From Comamonadaceae bacterium (GTDB lineage: Bacteria > Pseudomonadota > Gammaproteobacteria > Burkholderiales > Burkholderiaceae_C), in contig JAHEBY010000104.1 in the NCBI GenBank assembly GCA_024642025.1, positions 1 to 8,255 of the forward strand: a DNA stretch of 8,255 nucleotides, given 5' to 3'. A program made the translations under genes and the position numbers. A model generated the notes under the pieces. It was not told where the DNA came from, searched no databases, and worked only from the letters and a program-made list of their open reading frames with translations. Positions within the stretch are counted from its first letter, which is position 1. Each line of letters starts with the position of its first letter. Below are positions 4,103 to 8,255 of the stretch, piece by piece.

Positions 4103-5938
4103 GTGACTTTCTCTATTCACGGCCAGGCCGTCGCCCGTGGTATTGCCATTGGGCGCGCTGTGCTGGTGGCGTCCAGCCGGGTAGACGTGGCCCACTACTT
4201 CATCAAGCCCGAGCAGGTGGAAGCAGAGATTGATCGGGTGCGGGCCGGGCGCAACACCGTTGTCGACGAAATCCACCGGCTGCAGGTCAGCGTCTCGCAG
4301 ATGGGCCCCAAAGAAGCGCCGCACGAGCTGGCAGCCCTGCTGGATGTCCACCTCATGCTGTTGCAGGACGAGGAGTTGATTAGCGGCGTCAAGCACTGGA
4401 TCACTGACCGCCTCTACAACGCCGAATGGGCCGTAACGACGCAGCTTGAGGTCATCGCCCGGCAGTTCGACGAGATGGAGGATTCCTACCTGCGTGAGCG
4501 CAAGGCTGATCTGGAGCAGATCACCGAAAAAGTGCTGCGGGCCATGAAGGGCGTGGCCTCGCCGATGGTGCCGATGGCCACGCGAGCCAGCCGCACCACG
4601 CAGCAGGATTTGCTGCTTGATGACACCGTAGACGTGCCACTCATTCTGGTGGCCCACGACCTGTCTCCGGCAGACATGCTGCAGTTCAAGCAAAGCGTAT
4701 TTGCCGGCTTTGTGACCGACGTGGGCGGCAAAACGTCACACACCGCCATTGTGGCCCGCAGCCTGGACATCCCTGCCGTGGTGGGCGCGCGCTCCAGCAG
4801 TCAGCTGGTGCGCCAGGACGACTGGGTCATCATTGACGGGGACGCAGGTGTCATCATTGCGGACCCGTCCCCCATCATTCTGGCCGAGTATGGTTTCAAG
4901 CAGCGGCAGGCTGAGCTCGAACGCGGCCGCTTGTCCCGTTTGCGGCACACGCCCGCTGTGACACTGGACGGGCAAAAAGTAGAACTACTGGCCAATATCG
5001 AAATGCCCGACGATGCCATCGGTGCGGTCAAGGCCGGGGCCGTGGGCGTGGGTCTGTTTCGTAGCGAGTTCCTGTTCATGGGGCGGCAAAACGATGACCT
5101 GCCCGACGAGGAGCAGCAGTACGATGCCTATAAACGTGCCATCGATGGCATGCAGGGCATGCCCGTGACTATCCGCACGATTGACGTGGGTGCCGACAAG
5201 CAGCTCAACGAGTCCCACCGGGACGAAGGCCACCTCAATCCGGCGCTGGGGCTGCGCGCCATCCGATGGAGCCTGGCCGATCCGGCCATGTTCATGACCC
5301 AGCTGCGGGCCATTCTGCGCGCGGCAGCGCACGGCCGCGTCAACCTCCTGATTCCCATGCTGGCGCACGTGAGCGAAATTCGCCAGACGCTGGCGCTATT
5401 GGGCCAGGCACGTGCCGAGCTGGACCGGCGCGGTGACAGCTATGGGCCGGTACAACTGGGCGCCATGATCGAGATTCCCGCCGCGGCGCTGACGCTCAAG
5501 CTGTTCCTGAAGTACTTTGACTTCCTGTCAATTGGTACGAATGACCTGATTCAGTACACGCTGGCCATTGACCGCGACGATGAATCGGTGGCCCACCTGT
5601 ACGACCCACTGCACCCGGCTGTGCTGCGTTTGGTGGCCGACACCATTGCCGAGTGTCAGGCCCAGGGCAAATCCGTCAGTGTGTGCGGTGAAATGGCTGG
5701 AGACGTCACGCTGACCCGGCTGCTGCTGGGTTTGGGCCTGCGCAGCTTCTCCATGCATCCGGCGCAGATTCTGGCTGTCAAGCAGGAAGTGCTGAAAGCC
5801 AATGCCGGCAAGCTGGCTCCATGGGCGCAGGAGGTGCTGGCCGCTGAAGACCCCGCGCAACTGGCGCATGCACCCCCGGCGGAACCGCGGCTGCTTAGGT
5901 CAGACGTTGGTCAGTGGACGGACGTTTCCACAAGTTGA
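4103..5938 (+). CDS. ptsI: PTS enzyme I (PEP-protein phosphotransferase)
   Basis: Enzyme I autophosphorylates with phosphoenolpyruvate and passes the phosphate to HPr in the cytoplasm. All hallmark segments are visible in order: N-terminal GQAVARGIAIGRA; the swivelling phosphohistidine site GGKTSH213TAIVARS; the PEP-binding domain VGLFRSEFLFMGR (near 317-329), IRTIDVGADK (357-366) and NPALGLRAIRW; then SIGTNDLIQYTLAIDR; and the catalytic cysteine C528 in VCGEMAGD. The 611-residue length exceeds the roughly 575 of E. coli; His and Cys are shifted by about 25, and the C-terminus carries about 10 further residues. The start is GTG, preceded by weak GAG; alignment of GQAVARGIAIG with the family N-terminus supports it. 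A 67-base gap after ptsH holds the mini-ORF and hairpin. The last 44 bases overlap the opposite-strand reductase gene. Confidence 0.97.
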   Translation: MTFSIHGQAVARGIAIGRAVLVASSRVDVAHYFIKPEQVEAEIDRVRAGRNTVVDEIHRLQVSVSQMGPKEAPHELAALLDVHLMLLQDEELISGVKHWITDRLYNAEWAVTTQLEVIARQFDEMEDSYLRERKADLEQITEKVLRAMKGVASPMVPMATRASRTTQQDLLLDDTVDVPLILVAHDLSPADMLQFKQSVFAGFVTDVGGKTSHTAIVARSLDIPAVVGARSSSQLVRQDDWVIIDGDAGVIIADPSPIILAEYGFKQRQAELERGRLSRLRHTPAVTLDGQKVELLANIEMPDDAIGAVKAGAVGVGLFRSEFLFMGRQNDDLPDEEQQYDAYKRAIDGMQGMPVTIRTIDVGADKQLNESHRDEGHLNPALGLRAIRWSLADPAMFMTQLRAILRAAAHGRVNLLIPMLAHVSEIRQTLALLGQARAELDRRGDSYGPVQLGAMIEIPAAALTLKLFLKYFDFLSIGTNDLIQYTLAIDRDDESVAHLYDPLHPAVLRLVADTIAECQAQGKSVSVCGEMAGDVTLTRLLLGLGLRSFSMHPAQILAVKQEVLKANAGKLAPWAQEVLAAEDPAQLAHAPPAEPRLLRSDVGQWTDVSTS

Positions 5939-6941
5939 TACCGCCTTCCACGGCGTGTTGATCAATGGCGCCGAGCTCCTGCTCGGAGAAGGTGCTGTTT
6001 TTCAGGGCGCCCACCAACTCCACAATTTGCTCTGGCCGGCTGGCGCCAATCAGTGCGGTGGTCACCCGTGGATCGCGCAGCACCCACGCCACGGCCATCT
6101 GCGCCAGACTCTGACCCCGCGCCTGCGCAAGCTCGTTGAGGGCACGTACATGTTTGAGGTTTTGCTCGCTCAGGTGCTCCTGCTTGAACGACGCACCGCC
6201 GGGCCGGTGAATACGCGCATCTGCTGGCACGCCGTTCAGGTACTTATCGGTCAACAGGCCTTGTGCCAACGGGCTGAATGCAATGCAGCCCATGCCGGTT
6301 TCCCCCACCGCGTCGAGCAAGTCCTCCTCAATCCAGCGGTTCAGCAGGCTGTATGACGGTTGATGAATCAGGCAGGGCGTACCCATCTGGCGCAGTAACG
6401 CTGCGGCTTCCCGGGTTTTGGTGGCCGAATAGCTGGAGATGCCCGCATAGAGCGCCTTGCCCTGTTGCACCGCTGTGGCCAGCGCACCCATGGTCTCTTC
6501 CAGCGGGGTATCGGGGTCGAAGCGGTGCGAATAAAAAATGTCCACATAGTCCAGCCCCATGCGTTTAAGGCTTTGGTCCAGGCTGGCCAGCACGTATTTG
6601 CGCGAACCACCGCCCTGACCATAGGGGCCTGGCCACATGTCGTAGCCGGCCTTGCTGGAGATGATTAGTTCGTCACGATAAGCCCTGAAGTCACGGCGCA
6701 TGTGTTCGCCAAAATTGGTCTCGGCACTGCCATAGGGCGGGCCGTAGTTGTTGGCCAGGTCAAAGTGGGTGATGCCATGGTCAAACGCCGTGCGCAACAT
6801 GGCGCGCTGCGTGGCCATGGGCGTGGCGTCACCAAAGTTATGCCATAGGCCCAATGTGATGGCTGGCAGCTTCAGGCCGCTTCGGCCGCAGTTGCGATAA
6901 GGCATGGTGCCGTCATAACGGGTTGAGTTTGCGTGGTACAT
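5895..6941 (-). CDS. gpr: Aldo/keto reductase, L-glyceraldehyde 3-phosphate reductase type
   Basis: The 348-residue protein is nearly colinear with E. coli YghZ/Gpr (AKR14 group), a cytoplasmic NADPH-dependent reductase of L-glyceraldehyde 3-phosphate that also acts on methylglyoxal. Shared blocks include YRNCGRSGLKLPAITLGLWH, HFDLANNYGPP, RDELIISSKAGYDMWPGPYG, SLKRMGLDYVDIFYSHR, LIHQPSYSLLNRW, CIAFSPLAQGLLTDKYLNG and LIGASRPEQ. The catalytic tetrad is intact: D61, Y66, K97 and H139. The ATG at 6941 has a good AAGGA five bases upstream. A 58-base gap separates it from the zinc-ribbon gene on the same strand; joint transcription with lipA is possible. Its stop lies inside the end of ptsI, so the two genes share 44 bases tail to tail. 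Substrate is assigned by similarity; other small aldehydes are possible. Confidence 0.93.
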   Translation of the reverse strand: MYHANSTRYDGTMPYRNCGRSGLKLPAITLGLWHNFGDATPMATQRAMLRTAFDHGITHFDLANNYGPPYGSAETNFGEHMRRDFRAYRDELIISSKAGYDMWPGPYGQGGGSRKYVLASLDQSLKRMGLDYVDIFYSHRFDPDTPLEETMGALATAVQQGKALYAGISSYSATKTREAAALLRQMGTPCLIHQPSYSLLNRWIEEDLLDAVGETGMGCIAFSPLAQGLLTDKYLNGVPADARIHRPGGASFKQEHLSEQNLKHVRALNELAQARGQSLAQMAVAWVLRDPRVTTALIGASRPEQIVELVGALKNSTFSEQELGAIDQHAVEGGINLWKRPSTDQRLT

Positions 6942-6946
6942 GTCAG

Positions 6947-6951
6947 TCCTT
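6947..6951 (-). promoter_or_regulatory. Ribosome binding site of the aldo/keto reductase
   Basis: On the minus strand this reads AAGGA, five bases before the ATG at 6941, which fixes that start. The other gap sequence (6952-6999) contains a small 5-bp hairpin (6978-6992) with no T tract; I see no convincing promoter there. Confidence 0.7.
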
Positions 6952-6999
6952 GTGTAAATCGTCCGGATTTAATGGTACCTGTCGGCCACAGGCGCCCGT

Positions 7000-7833
7000 T
7001 CACCCAAAGAAAATATCCTTGGCCCTGCGCAGGTAGCGAAACCATCCGGTAGCACGGTGATCGCCCAGTTCCCGTTTGAGTTTGCTGCCATGGGGCAGCG
7101 CTTGCCGCGGACGGGTGGCACGCAAGATCGGCTCAATCTTGTCCAGCAGAGGGCGCAACTCGGTGAGGCTGGGCAAGACAACGACGAGGTCACAGTGGCT
7201 GCATCGCAATTCCCGCGTCGGGTCTATGGCTTGGCCGCATCCGCGGCAGCCCAGCGCGAGTTGCCGGGCAGAATCCGTCACCACCACAGTTTCAGCATGG
7301 CGCACCAGCAGGGCACTCACGAGGCGCGGCAAATCCACCATCACGAGTGGACTTTTGCAGTACAGGCATATGTTGTCAGCCGCTGGATGGTGCCCGGCTG
7401 CGCCGCAGTTCAGGCAGGTCAACTCGCGCTTGTCCAGCGCCAGCGCCTGGTGGTCCCGGGTGTTGATGGGCCGCACCAGCCCGCGTTCGGCCAGCAAGAG
7501 GCTGAAGCTCTGCACTTGGCCGTGCCCGCGGTCGCACTCCTGTGCCGCGGTTCGGCCAAAGCGTGTCAGATTGCGAACCGCCTTGAGCGGACGGCTGCAG
7601 TGGATGCACGCCAGGGTAGCGGGAACGACCTGCGTGCTGCGCGGGCAAACCATCATTTTTCGCAGCAATTCAACCCAGCCCAGACCCGAGAGCCGAACCG
7701 ACTCAAACGCATCAAACCAGATCAAATGGCATACCGCACACAGGTCAACCTGCACCTTGTTGCCATAGTGCCCCTCAAGCTCGACGAGCTCAAAGGGCGC
7801 CTGGCAACACGGGCAGGATTTGGGCTGGATCAA
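7000..7833 (-). CDS. Multi-zinc-ribbon protein, unknown function
   Basis: The 277-residue product has no recognised function. Its start is TTG, and its first bases are shared with the lipA stop (TTGA), so it is probably translated by coupling to lipA; a weak GAAG precedes it. An internal ATG (residues 60-61) would delete the first zinc ribbon, so it is less likely. Residues 7-41 match the TFIIB-type zinc-ribbon pattern: C7-x2-C10, then VDLC32AVC35HLIWFD. Further pairs are C76/C79 with C100 and H104, C140/C143 with C156/C159, and C196/C199 with C211/C214, plus an unpaired C63. That makes four predicted zinc sites. There is no signal peptide or transmembrane segment, so it is probably cytoplasmic. 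The basic, partly helical C-terminus (about 225-277) ends in RAKDIFFG. Such ribbons bind nucleic acid or protein; no specific partner is evident. It is not a known lipoate-pathway enzyme. Confidence 0.85.
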   Translation of the reverse strand: MIQPKSCPCCQAPFELVELEGHYGNKVQVDLCAVCHLIWFDAFESVRLSGLGWVELLRKMMVCPRSTQVVPATLACIHCSRPLKAVRNLTRFGRTAAQECDRGHGQVQSFSLLLAERGLVRPINTRDHQALALDKRELTCLNCGAAGHHPAADNICLYCKSPLVMVDLPRLVSALLVRHAETVVVTDSARQLALGCRGCGQAIDPTRELRCSHCDLVVVLPSLTELRPLLDKIEPILRATRPRQALPHGSKLKRELGDHRATGWFRYLRRAKDIFFG

Positions 7834-8255
7834 AGAGGCTTCAGCACGCCATCGGCCTGCTGGTCGGCGTGATAGCTGGAGCGAACCATGGCACCCACGG
7901 CGGCGTGGCTGAAGCCCATTTCGTAAGCTTTGGCCTCAAACATTTTGAACGTGTCCGGGTGTACGTATCGTTTCACGGTGAGGTGGGCGTTGCTAGGTGC
8001 GAGGTATTGCCCGATGGTCAGCATGTCGATGTGGTGGTCGCGCATGTCCTGCATCACCTGCAGCACCTCTTCGTCGGTCTCACCCAGGCCGACCATGATG
8101 CCGCTCTTGGTCGGCACGTTGGGGTGCAGCGCCTTGAACTTCTTGAGCAGGTTCAGGCTGAACTGGTAGTCCGATCCCGGCCGCGCTTCCTTGTACAGGC
8201 GTGGCGCGGTTTCCAGGTTGTGGTTCATCACATCGGGCGGGGCGGCCTGCAAAAT
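7830..8255 (-). CDS. lipA: Lipoyl synthase LipA, C-terminal part (cut by window edge)
   Basis: The last 141 residues of LipA lie in the window; the N-terminus, with its auxiliary-cluster cysteines and the radical-SAM CxxxCxxC motif, is beyond the right edge. LipA inserts two sulfur atoms into protein-bound octanoyl groups to make lipoate on 2-oxoacid dehydrogenases and the glycine cleavage H protein. Matching segments are DVMNHNLETAPRLY, TKSGIMVGLGETDEEV, IDMLTIGQYLAPS, RYVHPDTFKMFEAKAYEMGF and the closing GAMVRSSYHADQQ; the RSSYH serine is the known unusual ligand of the auxiliary 4Fe-4S cluster. The ending matches the usual C-terminus. Its TGA overlaps the TTG of the downstream zinc-ribbon gene. 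In many bacteria lipB lies upstream of lipA; that region is not visible here. Confidence 0.97.
   Translation of the reverse strand: MLQAAPPDVMNHNLETAPRLYKEARPGSDYQFSLNLLKKFKALHPNVPTKSGIMVGLGETDEEVLQVMQDMRDHHIDMLTIGQYLAPSNAHLTVKRYVHPDTFKMFEAKAYEMGFSHAAVGAMVRSSYHADQQADGVLKPL

Noticed and set aside
3342..4693. Minus-strand frames of over 220 codons opposite EIIA, ptsH and ptsI
   Set aside because: The plus strand encodes intact PTS proteins with all catalytic residues; the antisense frames show no recognisable protein features.
5155..5164. Palindrome GGGCATGCCC inside ptsI
   Set aside because: Short GC palindromes are common in this base composition, and it falls in coding sequence for MQGMPV with no paired copy.
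3351..5938. PTS genes as a sugar-uptake operon
   Set aside because: There is no EIIB or EIIC domain, and the neighbouring MFS carrier is not a PTS permease.
5971..6002. Stem CCGAGC/GCTCGG with a TCCT loop followed by TTTTT as a ptsI terminator
   Set aside because: The T run is 11 bases away from the stem rather than adjacent, and the stretch is coding sequence for the conserved FSEQELGAID part of the reductase.
6978..6992. Hairpin CCTGT/ACAGG between the zinc-ribbon and reductase genes as a terminator
   Set aside because: Only five base pairs, no T tract on the minus strand, so it is unlikely to end transcription.
7057..7872. Long plus-strand open frames (271 and 230 codons) opposite the zinc-ribbon gene
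   Set aside because: No domain, signal or start context; the minus-strand frame has regular CxxC pairs and coupling to lipA, so these are shadows of high-GC coding sequence.

Overview
The window looks like chromosomal DNA of a betaproteobacterium, most likely Comamonadaceae (Rhodoferax/Polaromonas-like). The basis is high-GC coding sequence, a fructose/mannose-type EIIA - HPr - EI phosphotransferase trio with no sugar permease, a TlpA-like thioredoxin with a CVTC site, a DUF4197 protein, and AT-rich intergenic sequence resembling a short repeat I recall from Comamonadaceae genomes. The family assignment is inference; the gene calls rest on visible motifs.

Layout. Bases 1-108 hold the end of a region whose gene lies outside the window: a repeat-like AT-rich stretch and a strong hairpin terminator. 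A minus-strand TlpA-like redoxin (109-606) is divergent from a plus-strand block, with only 12 bases between the two start codons. The plus block runs 619-5938: a DUF4197 exported protein, an unknown lipoprotein, an MFS transporter (ATGA overlap with the lipoprotein), then EIIA, HPr (32-base overlap with EIIA) and EI. A 19-codon ORF and a GC hairpin fill the HPr-EI gap. A minus-strand block enters from the right edge: the C-terminal part of lipA, a four-zinc-ribbon protein of unknown function that starts with TTG inside the lipA stop codon, and an aldo/keto reductase of the L-glyceraldehyde-3-phosphate reductase (YghZ/Gpr) type. The two blocks converge and their last genes overlap by 44 bases on opposite strands.

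How the genes work together. EI takes phosphate from phosphoenolpyruvate, passes it to HPr His15 and then to EIIA His10. No EIIB or EIIC is present here, so the chain probably reports the PEP/pyruvate state to regulatory targets rather than importing sugar. HPr keeps Ser46, so it could also be a substrate of HPr kinase. The lipoprotein/MFS pair is probably one transcription unit. LipA inserts sulfur into octanoyl groups to make lipoate; the zinc-ribbon protein is translationally coupled to it but has no assigned role. The reductase handles aldehydes such as L-glyceraldehyde 3-phosphate or methylglyoxal. I see no mobile element, CRISPR array, tRNA or rRNA. No clear multi-gene novel system is visible; the best leads are the zinc-ribbon protein and the mini-ORF/hairpin between ptsH and ptsI.
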